Source of the DNA: Bifidobacterium breve | GTDB lineage: Bacteria > Actinomycetota > Actinomycetes > Nanopelagicales > Nanopelagicaceae | NCBI GenBank assembly: GCA_945881945.1 | Contig: CAMCVO010000011.1 | Location: forward strand, 1-37,359 | Reading direction: 5' to 3' | DNA: 37,359 nucleotides | Shown here: in pieces, positions 1 through 8,800 of the stretch | Layout of the letters: each line of letters opens with the position of its first letter | Numbering within the stretch: the stretch's first letter is position 1 | Position numbers and translations under genes: made by a program | The notes under the pieces: model-generated | Told to the model about the DNA's origin: nothing | Databases searched by the model: none | What the model saw: only the letters and a program-made list of their open reading frames with translations

Positions 1-2
1 GA

Positions 3-68
3 GGTATAGGAAAAACCGTCACGCTTAATGGCGCTGGATTTATTCAAGAAGTTGGTGCTATTACCTAA
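3..68 (+). CDS. 3' end of an unidentified protein-coding gene (partial)
   Basis: Of the three forward frames only this one runs from the window edge without an early stop. It ends in TAA just before tRNA-Gly. The visible C-terminus reads GKTVTLNGAGFIQEVGAIT, and its codons (att, gaa, gtt, ggt) match the AT-rich usage of the neighbours. I do not recognise the family from 21 residues. The upstream sequence would settle whether it is a real gene end. Confidence 0.45.
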   Translation, partial: GIGKTVTLNGAGFIQEVGAIT

Positions 69-71
69 AGA

Positions 72-145
72 TGGAGCGGGTGACCGGGATTGAACCGGCA
101 CAGCTAGCTTGGAAGGCTAGAACTCTACCATTGAGCTACACCCGC
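72..145 (-). tRNA. tRNA-Gly (anticodon TCC)
   Basis: On the minus strand the sequence folds into a full cloverleaf. The acceptor arms are GCGGGTG and CACCCGC, followed by discriminator T and an encoded CCA. The D arm is GCTCAATGGTAGAGT. The anticodon stem is CTAGC/GCTAG around the loop CTTCCAA, giving anticodon TCC, and the T arm contains GGTTCAATCCC. It is divergent from tRNA-Pro. Confidence 0.97.
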
Positions 146-156
146 AAAATTGTTGC

Positions 157-208
157 GTGATCTGCTACTACGTTACCAAGTTTAACTTGATATGCGGTAG
201 CAGGTCAT
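157..208. repeat. Long inverted repeat between divergent tRNA genes
   Basis: Arms GATCTGCTAC (159-168) and GTAGCAGGTC (197-206) pair over 10 bp with one G-U. The flanking T158-A207 and G157-T208 extend this by one pair and one wobble. Inside lies a second dyad, CAAG and CTTG around TTTAA (178-190). No T-run follows on either strand, so it is not a standard terminator. It sits where the tRNA-Gly promoter should be. Confidence 0.6.
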
Positions 209-247
209 ACCTTATTACTTCGGTTAGGAGAAGGGAAAATCACCCTC

Positions 248-253
248 TAGACT
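248..253 (+). promoter_or_regulatory. Probable -10 box of tRNA-Pro
   Basis: TAGACT fits the TAnnnT -10 pattern and predicts a start near 260, three bases before the mature tRNA 5' end. Upstream, TTAGGA (224-229) is a poor -35 at 18-bp spacing. The transcript probably reads on into tig, since only 39 bases separate them and I see no terminator. Confidence 0.5.
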
Positions 254-262
254 TTCAGCCTT

Positions 263-338
263 CGGGGCGTAGCGTAGTGGCTAGCGCGCCTGCTTTGGGA
301 GCAGGAGACCGTGGGTTCGAATCCCTCCGCCCCGACCA
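263..338 (+). tRNA. tRNA-Pro (anticodon TGG)
   Basis: Acceptor arms CGGGGCG and CGCCCCG pair fully, followed by discriminator A and an encoded CCA. The anticodon stem CCTGC/GCAGG encloses TTTGGGA, giving anticodon TGG. The T arm contains GGTTCGAATCC. An open reading frame running through this gene into tig is a by-product of the tRNA sequence and is not annotated. Confidence 0.97.
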
Positions 339-377
339 AAACGTTGTAATTGAAATTAATTTAAAGGAGAGATTTAA

Positions 378-1664
378 TTGAAAAGCGCAGTTGAGAAACT
401 TTCACCAACTCGAGTAAAGCTTTCAATTGAGGTGCCCTTTACTGAATTAGCACCACACATCTCTGGGGCATATAAAAGCTTGAGCGAAAAGGTAAATATT
501 CCAGGATTTAGAAAAGGTAAAGTTCCAGCTGCCATGATCGATCAACGATTTGGCCGTGGTGCGGTATTGGACGAGGCAATCAACGCTGCCTTGCCAACCT
601 TGTACTCACAAGCTGCAAAAGAAAATGATGTATTGGTAATTGGCCGGCCAAATGTGGAAATTACTGAGCTTAAAGATAATGAGAGCTTAGCCTTCACCGT
701 TGAGGTTGATATTAGGCCAGAGATAAAGCTGCCTAACTTTTCTGAGATCAAGATCGAAGTAGATGATGTAAAAGTCTCTGATGCTGATGTGGATGAGCAG
801 ATTAAATCACTGAGCACAAGATTTGGCACATTAACCACAGTTGAAAAAACTGTTGCAACAGGTGATTTCGTAACAATTGATTTAGTGGCAACAAAAGATG
901 GCGAAGCCTTAGATGGTGGAACTGCAAATGATCTCTCCTATGAGGTTGGCTCTGCCTCGATGATCGATGGATTAGATGAAGCATTGGTTGGACTTTCAAC
1001 TGGGGGTGAGAAAAGTTTTGAAACCTCTTTGGTGGGAATGCCAGTGGGTGAAAAGGGAAGTGTGAAGGTAAGTGTTAAAGCGGTGAAGGAGCGAGAGCTA
1101 CCCCCGATTGATGATGCATTTGCAAAGCTTGCCTCTGAGTTTGAAACCTTAGCTGAGTTAAAGGCTGATTTAACAAATCGATTAACTCGCTTAAAGCAAA
1201 TGGAGCAAGGAGCGCAAGCAAGAGATTTATTGGTTGAGAAATTAACTAGCAGTATTGATATTCCACTTCCTGCTGAAATTATTGAAGAAGAGGTAAATAC
1301 CCATCTTGAAAAAGAGGGCAGATTAGATGATGACAAACATCGCGCTGAGGTTAATGATGAGGTTAAAGCCACAATTACTAGAGAGTTCTTGCTGGATTCA
1401 ATTGTGAAGGCAGAATCTGTTGCCGTAAACGAATCTGAGTTAACTGAGTATTTAGTCCGGGCAGCATCTCGTTATGGCATGACACCCGATCAATTTATAA
1501 AAGAGGTTTCCCAAGCAGGCCAAGTCACCACCATGGTGGCGGAGGTGGCGCGGGCAAAAGCATTAGCTCAGGTACTAGGCCGAGTGCAGGTAGTTGATAA
1601 ATCTGGCAAAAAGGTTGATCTTGAGGCTCTTGCCCCAAAGAGTGAACCGGCAAAAAAAGAGTGA
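378..1664 (+). CDS. tig: Trigger factor (ribosome-associated chaperone / prolyl isomerase)
   Basis: Trigger factor docks at the ribosomal exit tunnel near L23 and shields nascent chains. The 428-residue product has the usual family length. The ribosome-binding signature GFRKGKVP is at residues 43-50, a FKBP-type isomerase domain follows at about 150-240 (GDFVTIDL), and a helical chaperone domain makes up the rest, with a charged lysine-rich tail. The start is TTG at 378, preceded by AAAGGAGAG about 8 bases upstream; no in-frame ATG lies near the conserved N-terminus. It follows tRNA-Pro and precedes clpP1P2, the usual actinobacterial order, which places folding next to degradation of substrates. 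Confidence 0.96.
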   Translation: MKSAVEKLSPTRVKLSIEVPFTELAPHISGAYKSLSEKVNIPGFRKGKVPAAMIDQRFGRGAVLDEAINAALPTLYSQAAKENDVLVIGRPNVEITELKDNESLAFTVEVDIRPEIKLPNFSEIKIEVDDVKVSDADVDEQIKSLSTRFGTLTTVEKTVATGDFVTIDLVATKDGEALDGGTANDLSYEVGSASMIDGLDEALVGLSTGGEKSFETSLVGMPVGEKGSVKVSVKAVKERELPPIDDAFAKLASEFETLAELKADLTNRLTRLKQMEQGAQARDLLVEKLTSSIDIPLPAEIIEEEVNTHLEKEGRLDDDKHRAEVNDEVKATITREFLLDSIVKAESVAVNESELTEYLVRAASRYGMTPDQFIKEVSQAGQVTTMVAEVARAKALAQVLGRVQVVDKSGKKVDLEALAPKSEPAKKE

Positions 1665-1665
1665 A

Positions 1666-1683
1666 TAATCGCTAACGGCGAAC
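1666..1683 (+). promoter_or_regulatory. Probable ClgR operator upstream of clpP1P2
   Basis: The dyad reads TAAT-CGC-TAACG-GCG-AAC. It fits at every position the corynebacterial ClgR consensus as I recall it (CGCYNANRGCG with A/T-rich flanks). ClgR activates clpP1P2 and related protease genes in actinobacteria. The box starts two bases after the tig stop codon, where a clpP1 activator site would be expected. I could not identify the -10 box with confidence. Confidence 0.6.
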
Positions 1684-1776
1684 AACTGCAAGCGGGATAG
1701 CGGGAAGCATTTTTGCTAAAAGATTGTTAAGGTCATGACAGTATTTTTTCAAGGAGAATCAAACGAGGAGATAAAA

Positions 1777-2394
1777 GTGGAGCTAAGTAATTCCCCACGA
1801 AATGCAACTAGTGGTGCTGGTGGATTAGATGATCAGGTTTATCAGCGATTACTAAAGGAGCGAATCATCTTCTTGGGCTCAGTTGTGGAAGATTCCATGG
1901 CAAATGCTATTTGTGCCCAGATGCTCCTACTTGCAGCAGAAGATCCAGAGAAGGACATTTATCTTTATATTAATTCACCAGGTGGTTCCATCTCAGCTGT
2001 CATGGCAATTTATGACACCATGCAATACATAAAAAATGATGTGGCAACTGTAGCAATGGGACTTGCAGCTTCTATGGGACAGTTTTTACTTTGCGCTGGA
2101 ACTGCTGGCAAAAGATACGCCCTTCCTCATGCTCGCATCATGATGCATCAACCATCAGGTGGAATTGGTGGTACAGCCTCTGATATTAAAATTCAAGCAG
2201 AGCAAATGAGTTTTACTAAGAAAAGCATGGCTGACTTAATTGCATTTCACACCGGTCAAAAAGCTGAGATTATTACTGAAGATTCAGATCGTGATCGTTG
2301 GTTTACCGCCGCTGAAGCCAAGGAGTATGGTTTTGTTGATCATGTTGTTAAATCTGCTGGACAGGTATCTGGAAGCGGAGGAACATCACGATGA
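1777..2394 (+). CDS. clpP1: ATP-dependent Clp protease proteolytic subunit, ClpP1
   Basis: A serine peptidase subunit that forms a ring with ClpP2 and degrades substrates unfolded by ClpX or ClpC. Counting from the GTG at 1777, the catalytic triad is Ser99 (AASMGQ), His124 (MMHQP) and Asp173 (DRDRW), almost the same numbering as E. coli ClpP. I chose this GTG (205 aa) because GAGGAG lies six bases upstream. An in-frame ATG at 1735 would add 14 residues, but its only SD-like sequence is two bases away. The gene overlaps clpP2 by four bases (ATGA), so the two are translationally coupled. Confidence 0.94.
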   Translation: MELSNSPRNATSGAGGLDDQVYQRLLKERIIFLGSVVEDSMANAICAQMLLLAAEDPEKDIYLYINSPGGSISAVMAIYDTMQYIKNDVATVAMGLAASMGQFLLCAGTAGKRYALPHARIMMHQPSGGIGGTASDIKIQAEQMSFTKKSMADLIAFHTGQKAEIITEDSDRDRWFTAAEAKEYGFVDHVVKSAGQVSGSGGTSR

Positions 2395-3029
2395 ACTCAG
2401 ATATGAATAAGGTAAATGAGATTACCTCTCGTTATATTCTGCCAACAATTGAAGAGCGCACCAGTTATGGTTATAAGCGACTAGATCCATATACAAAGTT
2501 ATTTGAAGAGCGAATTATCTTCTTAGGCCAGGCTATTGATGACACAGTTGCAAATGATGTAATGGCGCAATTGCTCACCCTAGAGTCGATGGATCCAGAT
2601 CGAGACATCATGATGTATATCAACTCCCCAGGTGGCTCCTTCACAGCACTGACTGCAATTTATGACACGATGCAATTTGTTCGCCCAGATGTAATGACAA
2701 TTTGTTTGGGTCAAGCTGCATCTGCAGCTGCGGTATTGCTTGCCGGTGGTGCTGCTGGAAAAAGATATGCACTAGAGCATGCCCGAATTTTGATTCACCA
2801 GCCGTACTCTGAAGGTGGCGGACAAGGATCTGATATTGAGATTCAAGCAAAAGAGATTTTGCGAATGCGCACATTATTAGAGGAGATGTTGGCTCGTCAC
2901 TCAAAGAAGAGCCAATCTGATATTGCTAAAGATATTGAGCGCGACAAGATCCTTACCTCGGCCGAAGCAGTTGAGTACGGATTAATTGACCAAGTATTAG
3001 CAACTCGTAAGGCAAAGGCTAAGTCTTAA
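2391..3029 (+). CDS. clpP2: ATP-dependent Clp protease proteolytic subunit, ClpP2
   Basis: Second ClpP paralogue; actinobacteria typically need mixed ClpP1-ClpP2 rings for activity. The 212-residue product has Ser111 (GQAASAAAV), His136 (LIHQP) and Asp185 (ERDKI). The residue after the catalytic Ser-Ala is Ala where ClpP1 has Met-Gly, a paralogue difference and not a loss of the triad. It starts inside the clpP1 stop codon. No terminator is visible in the 133 bases before clpX, so some read-through is possible. Confidence 0.96.
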   Translation: MNSDMNKVNEITSRYILPTIEERTSYGYKRLDPYTKLFEERIIFLGQAIDDTVANDVMAQLLTLESMDPDRDIMMYINSPGGSFTALTAIYDTMQFVRPDVMTICLGQAASAAAVLLAGGAAGKRYALEHARILIHQPYSEGGGQGSDIEIQAKEILRMRTLLEEMLARHSKKSQSDIAKDIERDKILTSAEAVEYGLIDQVLATRKAKAKS

Positions 3030-3068
3030 CTCTTAACTGCTTTTAATCCTTACCTTTCAAAGATCTAA

Positions 3069-3085
3069 TTCGGCTATAGGCGAAC
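3069..3085 (+). promoter_or_regulatory. Possible second ClgR-type box upstream of clpX
   Basis: TTCGGCTATAGGCGAAC is a near-perfect dyad: 14 of the first 16 bases are symmetric. It shares the half-site GGCGAAC exactly with the box before clpP1. The left half has GGC where the consensus has CGC, so it is weaker. It lies about 80 bases before the clpX start. The rest of the 133-base gap shows no clear -35/-10 pair. Confidence 0.45.
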
Positions 3086-3162
3086 AGATTTACCATCAAA
3101 TTCACAACTAGCACCTGCCTGCTGGTTCTACCCTTATCCATGTCGAAAAGGAGTAATAACAG

Positions 3163-4461
3163 GTGACAACACGTATTGGTGAATCAGGTGACCTACTTAA
3201 GTGTTCCTTTTGCGGCAAAACTCAAAAGCAGGTTAAGAAGTTAATTGCCGGTCCTGGCGTTTATATCTGTGATGAGTGCATTGATTTATGTAATGAAATT
3301 ATTATTGATGAGCTCAATGAAACCTCATCTTTAGGATTAGCTGAATTACCAAAGCCTCAGGAGATCTTTGAATTTTTAGATCAGTATGTGATTGGTCAGG
3401 ATAAGGCAAAGAAGTCTCTATCAGTTGCGGTCTATAACCACTACAAGCGGGTGCAATCTGGTGATTCAAAGCGTGATGATGCAATTGAGTTATCCAAGAG
3501 CAATATCTTAATTTTAGGACCAACAGGTTGTGGCAAAACATTATTGGCGCAAACTCTTGCCCGAATGCTCAATGTGCCATTTGCTATTGCAGATGCAACT
3601 GCATTAACTGAAGCTGGTTATGTGGGTGAGGATGTTGAGAATATTTTGTTAAAGCTAATCCAAGCAGCTGATTTTGATGTTAAAAAGGCTGAGACTGGAA
3701 TTATCTATATTGATGAGATCGACAAGGTGGCTAGAAAGGCTGAGAACCCATCTATTACTAGAGATGTCTCTGGTGAGGGAGTACAGCAAGCATTATTAAA
3801 AATATTAGAGGGTACTACCGCATCTGTACCACCACAGGGTGGGCGTAAACATCCACATCAAGAGTTTTTACAAATTGATACCACCAATATTTTATTTATT
3901 GTCGGTGGTGCATTCTCTGGCTTAGAAAAAATCATTGAAAGCCGAAAGGGCAAGGCTGGCGTGGGCTTTAATGCCAAGCTTCAAACAATTGATGATTTAG
4001 TCAAAACAGATATCTTTGGTGATGCAATGCCTGAGGATCTACTTAAGTTTGGCATGATTCCAGAGTTTATTGGCCGGCTACCAATTATGACTAGCGTAGA
4101 AAGTCTTGATCAGAAAGCATTGATGCAGATATTAACTGAGCCAAAAAATGCGCTAGTAAAGCAGTATCAAAAACTATTTGATTTAGATGAGGTTGAGTTG
4201 GAGTTTAGCCATGAGGCACTTGAGGTAGTTGCAGATCTAGCAATTAAGCGTGGTACTGGTGCTAGAGGACTTCGTGCAATTATGGAGGAGACTTTGTTAG
4301 CGGTTATGTATGAAGTACCAAGTAAGAAAGAGATTGGCAAGGTTGTGATTACCCCAGCTGTGGTAAGAAAAGAAGAGGCGCCAACTTATCTACCTCGAGC
4401 TGCCGGTGGACCAAAGCGTGCAGTTAAGGGTGAAAAGGGCTCTGAGGAAAAAAGCGCATAA
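3163..4461 (+). CDS. clpX: ClpX, ATP-dependent unfoldase of the Clp protease
   Basis: AAA+ hexamer that unfolds substrates and feeds them to ClpP1P2. The 432-residue protein has an N-terminal zinc-binding domain with Cys14, Cys17, Cys36 and Cys39. Walker A is GPTGCGKT (119-126), the pore-loop segment is GYVGEDVE (152-159) and Walker B is IIYIDEID (180-187). A small C-terminal AAA+ lid and a charged tail follow. The start is GTG with AAAGGAG nine bases upstream. It sits directly after its protease partners. The stop codon TAA may also be part of the valS promoter. Confidence 0.97.
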   Translation: MTTRIGESGDLLKCSFCGKTQKQVKKLIAGPGVYICDECIDLCNEIIIDELNETSSLGLAELPKPQEIFEFLDQYVIGQDKAKKSLSVAVYNHYKRVQSGDSKRDDAIELSKSNILILGPTGCGKTLLAQTLARMLNVPFAIADATALTEAGYVGEDVENILLKLIQAADFDVKKAETGIIYIDEIDKVARKAENPSITRDVSGEGVQQALLKILEGTTASVPPQGGRKHPHQEFLQIDTTNILFIVGGAFSGLEKIIESRKGKAGVGFNAKLQTIDDLVKTDIFGDAMPEDLLKFGMIPEFIGRLPIMTSVESLDQKALMQILTEPKNALVKQYQKLFDLDEVELEFSHEALEVVADLAIKRGTGARGLRAIMEETLLAVMYEVPSKKEIGKVVITPAVVRKEEAPTYLPRAAGGPKRAVKGEKGSEEKSA

Positions 4462-4464
4462 GAT
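4459..4464 (+). promoter_or_regulatory. Candidate -10 box of a near-leaderless valS transcript
   Basis: TAAGAT fits TAnnnT, and its first three bases are the clpX stop codon. It predicts a transcript starting at about 4471, two bases before the valS ATG. No Shine-Dalgarno sequence lies between the stop and the ATG, which fits leaderless translation. No recognisable -35 was found. Confidence 0.4.
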
Positions 4465-4472
4465 CATCCCTT

Positions 4473-7070
4473 ATGAGTGGTGATAATAGAAAAGAGTTAG
4501 CTGCCACATTCTCCCCTGCCGAGATAGAAGCACCGCTATATAAAAAATGGCAGGATGCTGGTTACTTTAAAGCAGATGCTAAATCTAAGAAGCCGCCATT
4601 TACCATCGTTATTCCGCCACCTAATGTCACCGGCTCTCTTCACATTGGCCACGCGTTAGATCACACAATTCAAGATCTGCTAATTCGCATGAAGCGAATG
4701 AAGGGCTTTGAAGCTTTATGGCTTCCGGGAATGGATCACGCTGGAATTGCAACTCAGAATGTGGTGGAAAAACAATTAGCAGCTCAAGGTAAATCTCGCC
4801 ATGATCTAGGCCGGGATGCATTTATTGAAAAGGTATGGCAGTGGAAGGCTGAATCAGGTGGAGCAATTTTAGATCAAATGAAGCGCTTGGGAGATTCTGT
4901 TGATTGGGATCGGGAAGCCTTCACTATGGATGCAAATTTAAGTAAAGCTGTTTTAACAATATTTAAACAGTTATATGACCAAGGTTTAATCTATCGGGCA
5001 GAGCGAATCATTAACTGGTGTCCAAGATGTTTGACCGCACTTTCAGATATCGAGGTGGAACATAAGGATGATTCTGGTGAGTTTGTCTCCATTAAATATG
5101 GTGATGAAAATATAAATATCACCGTTGCAACCACAAGAGCTGAGACCATGTTGGGCGATGGCGCAGTTGCGGTAAACCCAAATGATGAAAGATATAAGCA
5201 TCTAGTAGGTAAGCAGGTATTGCTACCGCTAGTTGATCGAATGATTCCAATTATTGCCGATGAGTTAGTTGATCCTGAGTTTGGAACCGGCGCAGTTAAG
5301 GTAACGGCAGCTCATGATCCAAATGATTTTGAGATGGGTATGCGTCACGGTGTTGAGTTAGTAATAATTATGAATGAACACGGCGTAATGGCTGGTACTG
5401 GTACCAAGTTTGATGGCATGGATCGCTTTGAAGCTAGAAAAGCTGTGGTGGATGAGTTAAGAAAACTAGGCAGAGTGGTTGCGGAAAAGCGGCCATATGT
5501 TCACGCAGTTGGACATTGCCAGCGTTGTGATACAACTATTGAGCCACGTCTTTCAAAACAATGGTTTGTAAAGGTTGCACCCCTTGCTAAAGCTGCCGCA
5601 GATGCGGTGCGCGATGGTCGGGTAAAGATTGAACCAGAGCAGATGTCAGCTAGATATTTTGAGTGGGTAGATAACATGCATGATTGGTGTATCTCTCGCC
5701 AACTTTGGTGGGGACATCGAATTCCAGTTTTCTACGGACCAAATGATGAGGTTGTAGTTTGTGGACCAAATGAAACACCTCCTGCTGGCTACACCCAAGA
5801 TCCAGATGTATTAGATACCTGGTTTTCCTCTGCACTTTGGCCATTTTCAACATTGGGTTGGCCAAATGAGAGTGAGGATTTAAAGAAGTTTTATCCAACC
5901 TCAGTTTTGGTAACTGGGTATGACATTTTATTTTTCTGGGTAGCTCGAATGATGATCATGGGATTGTTTGCAATGGATGGCAAACAACCATTTGATGTGA
6001 TTGTTTTGCATGGTTTGGTGAGAGATCAATTTGGTAAGAAGATGAGTAAGAGCCGGGGCAACACCATTGATCCAATTGAGTTTATGGATAAATACGGCTC
6101 AGATGCATTGCGCTTTACCTTAGCTAGAGGAGCTAATCCAGGAACTGATCAGGCATTAGCTGAAGATTGGGTGGCTGGCTCTAGAAACTTTGCGACAAAA
6201 CTTTGGAATGCCACCAGATTTGCAATGTTAAATGGCGCAACAGTAAGTGGTGAGCTGCCAAAGAGTCAGGTGTTAGGTGCAATAGATAATTGGATTCTGA
6301 CTCGCTTAGATCAAACAATCTCTGAGGCGGATGAGTTATTTGAAAAGTTTGAGTTTGCTAAAGCATGTGAGTTGATTTATCACTTTGCCTGGGATGATCT
6401 TTGTGATTGGTATTTGGAGTTATCTAAATCAACCTTTACCGCAGGTGGCGCTGAGGCGGAAAAGAGTAAGCGAGTATTAGGAGAGGTCCTAGATCAACTA
6501 TTTCGCCTTATGCATCCGGTGATGCCATTTATTACAGAACAGATGTGGTGCACGCTAACTAATGGAAAATCTCTAATGATCACCCAGTGGCCAACCTCTG
6601 ATCTTTCAAGCCAAGATCAGGATTCGGTAAAGCTGGTTGAGCAGATGCAGCAGATAATTACTGAGGTTAGAAGATTTAGAAATGATCAAGGTATTAAAAG
6701 CACTGCAAAGGTGGCAGCGAGATTTACCGGACTTTCCAAGGTTGGACTTGAATCGTATGAGGCGGCGATTAAACATGTGATCAAGGCTGATACCGCTGAT
6801 GCAAACTTCACTGCCAAGCTTCAGATTGGTGAAGTTTTAATTGAGTTTGATTTAACTGGCGCAGTTGATTTGGTTGCAGAGCGCGCTAGGTTAACAAAGG
6901 ATTTACAAACTGCTATCAAAGATCGAGATACGGCCAAAGTTAAGTTAGATAACCAAGGCTTTATGGCCAAGGCACCTATGGAGGTTGTGACTGAAATTCG
7001 AGAAAGGCTTGCTCAAACTTCAGCAGATATTGAACGAATTACCGCTCTTCTTGAAAAACTTTCTAAGTAA
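4473..7070 (+). CDS. valS: Valyl-tRNA synthetase
   Basis: Class I synthetase that charges tRNA-Val. At 865 residues it has normal length. The HIGH motif is at 57-60, preceded by PPPNVTGSL, and KMSKS is at 523-527. The CP1 editing domain with TTRAETMLGD hydrolyses mischarged threonine. The C-terminus forms the predicted coiled-coil arm (about 800-865). The gap after clpX is 11 bases without an SD; the downstream folC ATG follows the stop codon immediately. Confidence 0.97.
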   Translation: MSGDNRKELAATFSPAEIEAPLYKKWQDAGYFKADAKSKKPPFTIVIPPPNVTGSLHIGHALDHTIQDLLIRMKRMKGFEALWLPGMDHAGIATQNVVEKQLAAQGKSRHDLGRDAFIEKVWQWKAESGGAILDQMKRLGDSVDWDREAFTMDANLSKAVLTIFKQLYDQGLIYRAERIINWCPRCLTALSDIEVEHKDDSGEFVSIKYGDENINITVATTRAETMLGDGAVAVNPNDERYKHLVGKQVLLPLVDRMIPIIADELVDPEFGTGAVKVTAAHDPNDFEMGMRHGVELVIIMNEHGVMAGTGTKFDGMDRFEARKAVVDELRKLGRVVAEKRPYVHAVGHCQRCDTTIEPRLSKQWFVKVAPLAKAAADAVRDGRVKIEPEQMSARYFEWVDNMHDWCISRQLWWGHRIPVFYGPNDEVVVCGPNETPPAGYTQDPDVLDTWFSSALWPFSTLGWPNESEDLKKFYPTSVLVTGYDILFFWVARMMIMGLFAMDGKQPFDVIVLHGLVRDQFGKKMSKSRGNTIDPIEFMDKYGSDALRFTLARGANPGTDQALAEDWVAGSRNFATKLWNATRFAMLNGATVSGELPKSQVLGAIDNWILTRLDQTISEADELFEKFEFAKACELIYHFAWDDLCDWYLELSKSTFTAGGAEAEKSKRVLGEVLDQLFRLMHPVMPFITEQMWCTLTNGKSLMITQWPTSDLSSQDQDSVKLVEQMQQIITEVRRFRNDQGIKSTAKVAARFTGLSKVGLESYEAAIKHVIKADTADANFTAKLQIGEVLIEFDLTGAVDLVAERARLTKDLQTAIKDRDTAKVKLDNQGFMAKAPMEVVTEIRERLAQTSADIERITALLEKLSK

Positions 7071-8420
7071 ATGAGTTATTTGCCAGAGATTACCCAGTTA
7101 TCTCAGGTTGAAGCAGCGCTAATTAAGCGCTGGCCGGAGAGTCGAATTGAGCCAACTTTAGATCGAATAAGTGCCTTACTAGATGCACTGGGTTCACCAC
7201 AGTTGTCATATCCAACAATTCATTTAGCTGGCACTAATGGCAAGACCACAACCTCGCGAATGATTGACCAACTGCTTACCAATCTTGGTTATCGGGTTGG
7301 TCGCTACACATCCCCACACCTTGAATCCTTTACTGAGCGAATCAGCATTAAGGGTTCACCGATTAATCCAGCACAGATGATCGCTACCTATAAAGATATT
7401 GCGTTGTATTTAGATTTAATTGACTCGCGCCAACCACATCCCATCTCATTTTTTGAGGCGATGACTGCTATGGCATTTGTTGCATTTGCCGAACATCCAG
7501 TAGATGTGGGAGTTATTGAGGCGGGTATGGGTGGGCAGTGGGATGCCACAAATATGTTAGCTTCTCAGGTTGCGGTTATGACGCCAATTGGTTTTGATCA
7601 CATGGAGTATCTCGGTGACACATTAACCAAGATTGCTCAGACTAAATCTGGAATCTTTAAACCTGAATCAAATGTAGTAATGGCAGCCCAACCTGCAGAG
7701 GCAGCAAAGGTATTAATGGCGCAGGTGGCAAAGGTTTCTGCTATTCCGTTTAGAGAAGGAGTTGAGTTCTCCGTAAAATCTCGAGCATTAGCTGTTGGTG
7801 GTCAATTAATTTCCTTGCAAGGTTTACATGGTGAGATTGATGATATTTATCTGCCACTTTATGGCCATTACCAAGCAAACAATGCTGCGGTAGCACTAGC
7901 AGCAGTTGAGGCCTTTACCTCAGTTGCATTAGATAAAGAGTTGGTAAGGGATGCTTTTAGCAAAGTTGCTTCACCTGGTAGGTGTGAAATTGTTTATAAA
8001 GATCCAACTGTAATTATCGATGCAGCTCATAATCCTCATGGCGCAGCTGCAATTTCTAGAACTATAAATGATGAGTTTGATTTTGAATTGGTTGTGGGTG
8101 TGGTCGCAGTGTTTGCAGATAAAGATGTGGCTGGAATCTTAGAGGCGTTATCTACCTGTCTTGATTACATCATAATTTCCCAAAGTAGCTCGCCCCGAGC
8201 GCTGCCAGCACAGGCACTTGCAGAGATTGCTGGGAGATACTTCAGAGCCGAGCAGATTGAGGTTATTTCAGATTTAGCAGCTGCCATAACTTATGCAGTT
8301 GAGAAGGTATCGTTGGCTAATCAGGTAAATGATGGTGTTGGCGCTGTGCTAGTTACTGGCTCAGTGGTCACAGCTGGATTTGCTCGCACAAAACTAAAGG
8401 AGTTAGGAGGAAGCAAATGA
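7071..8420 (+). CDS. folC: Folylpolyglutamate synthase / dihydrofolate synthase
   Basis: Mur-ligase-like ATPase that adds glutamate to dihydropteroate or folates. The 449-residue protein carries the P-loop GTNGKTTT (54-61), the conserved GRYTSPHLESFTERI region, and GVIEAGMGGQWDATN. The second signature IDAAHNPHGAAA opens the C-terminal ligase domain. The ATG directly abuts the valS stop (TAA ATG) with no good SD, so translation probably depends on coupling to valS. It overlaps the next gene by four bases. Whether it does both reactions cannot be told from sequence alone. Confidence 0.95.
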   Translation: MSYLPEITQLSQVEAALIKRWPESRIEPTLDRISALLDALGSPQLSYPTIHLAGTNGKTTTSRMIDQLLTNLGYRVGRYTSPHLESFTERISIKGSPINPAQMIATYKDIALYLDLIDSRQPHPISFFEAMTAMAFVAFAEHPVDVGVIEAGMGGQWDATNMLASQVAVMTPIGFDHMEYLGDTLTKIAQTKSGIFKPESNVVMAAQPAEAAKVLMAQVAKVSAIPFREGVEFSVKSRALAVGGQLISLQGLHGEIDDIYLPLYGHYQANNAAVALAAVEAFTSVALDKELVRDAFSKVASPGRCEIVYKDPTVIIDAAHNPHGAAAISRTINDEFDFELVVGVVAVFADKDVAGILEALSTCLDYIIISQSSSPRALPAQALAEIAGRYFRAEQIEVISDLAAAITYAVEKVSLANQVNDGVGAVLVTGSVVTAGFARTKLKELGGSK

Positions 8421-8758
8421 GAGTAATGGCCGCAGCAGTATTGAGTATGGAATCAATTTTGATGGGCTTTGCGCTCTTAATTGCCAAGGATTCAGCAAAT
8501 AACTCTCAGCTTTGGCTGGGCGCTGCTTTGGCGATCGCTTTCTTGTTGTGTGCTGGGATGTTAAAGCGAAAGTATGGTTATTTTCTGGGAAGTTTTTTGC
8601 AAATCTGCTTGGTTTTATACGGCTTAGTGATCACGTTAATGTATTACTTGGGCGCCTTGTTTTTGGTTTTATGGGTGTTTGCAATACTGCTTGGTCGCAG
8701 GGGTGAGGCAATAAAGGCGAGGTTAATCGCACAGCAGGATGAAGATGGGGCAAAATAG
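8417..8758 (+). CDS. DUF4233 small membrane protein
   Basis: A 113-residue protein with about four hydrophobic segments (roughly residues 5-22, 32-47, 53-72 and 76-92) and a charged cytoplasmic tail. Position and topology match the DUF4233 family, which in actinobacteria lies between folC and ndk as it does here. Function is unknown to me. The start overlaps the folC stop (ATGA); a second in-frame ATG lies three codons on. A separate overlapping frame inside it (8512-8706) has no support. Confidence 0.8.
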   Translation: MRVMAAAVLSMESILMGFALLIAKDSANNSQLWLGAALAIAFLLCAGMLKRKYGYFLGSFLQICLVLYGLVITLMYYLGALFLVLWVFAILLGRRGEAIKARLIAQQDEDGAK

Positions 8759-8788
8759 CCATAATTTTCTGCTTGAGGCAAAGGTGCG

Positions 8789-8794
8789 TAGAAT
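8789..8794 (+). promoter_or_regulatory. -10 box of a leaderless ndk transcript
   Basis: TAGAAT matches the -10 consensus at five of six positions. With the usual six-base distance it places transcription start exactly on the G of the ndk GTG. No SD precedes the GTG. The matching -35 position (TTTCTG) is weak. Confidence 0.55.
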
Positions 8795-8800
8795 AAGAAA

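Noticed and set aside
157..381. Forward ORF of 74 codons running through tRNA-Pro into tig
   Set aside because: It reads through a complete tRNA gene and overlaps the tig start; its translation is the tRNA sequence, not a protein.
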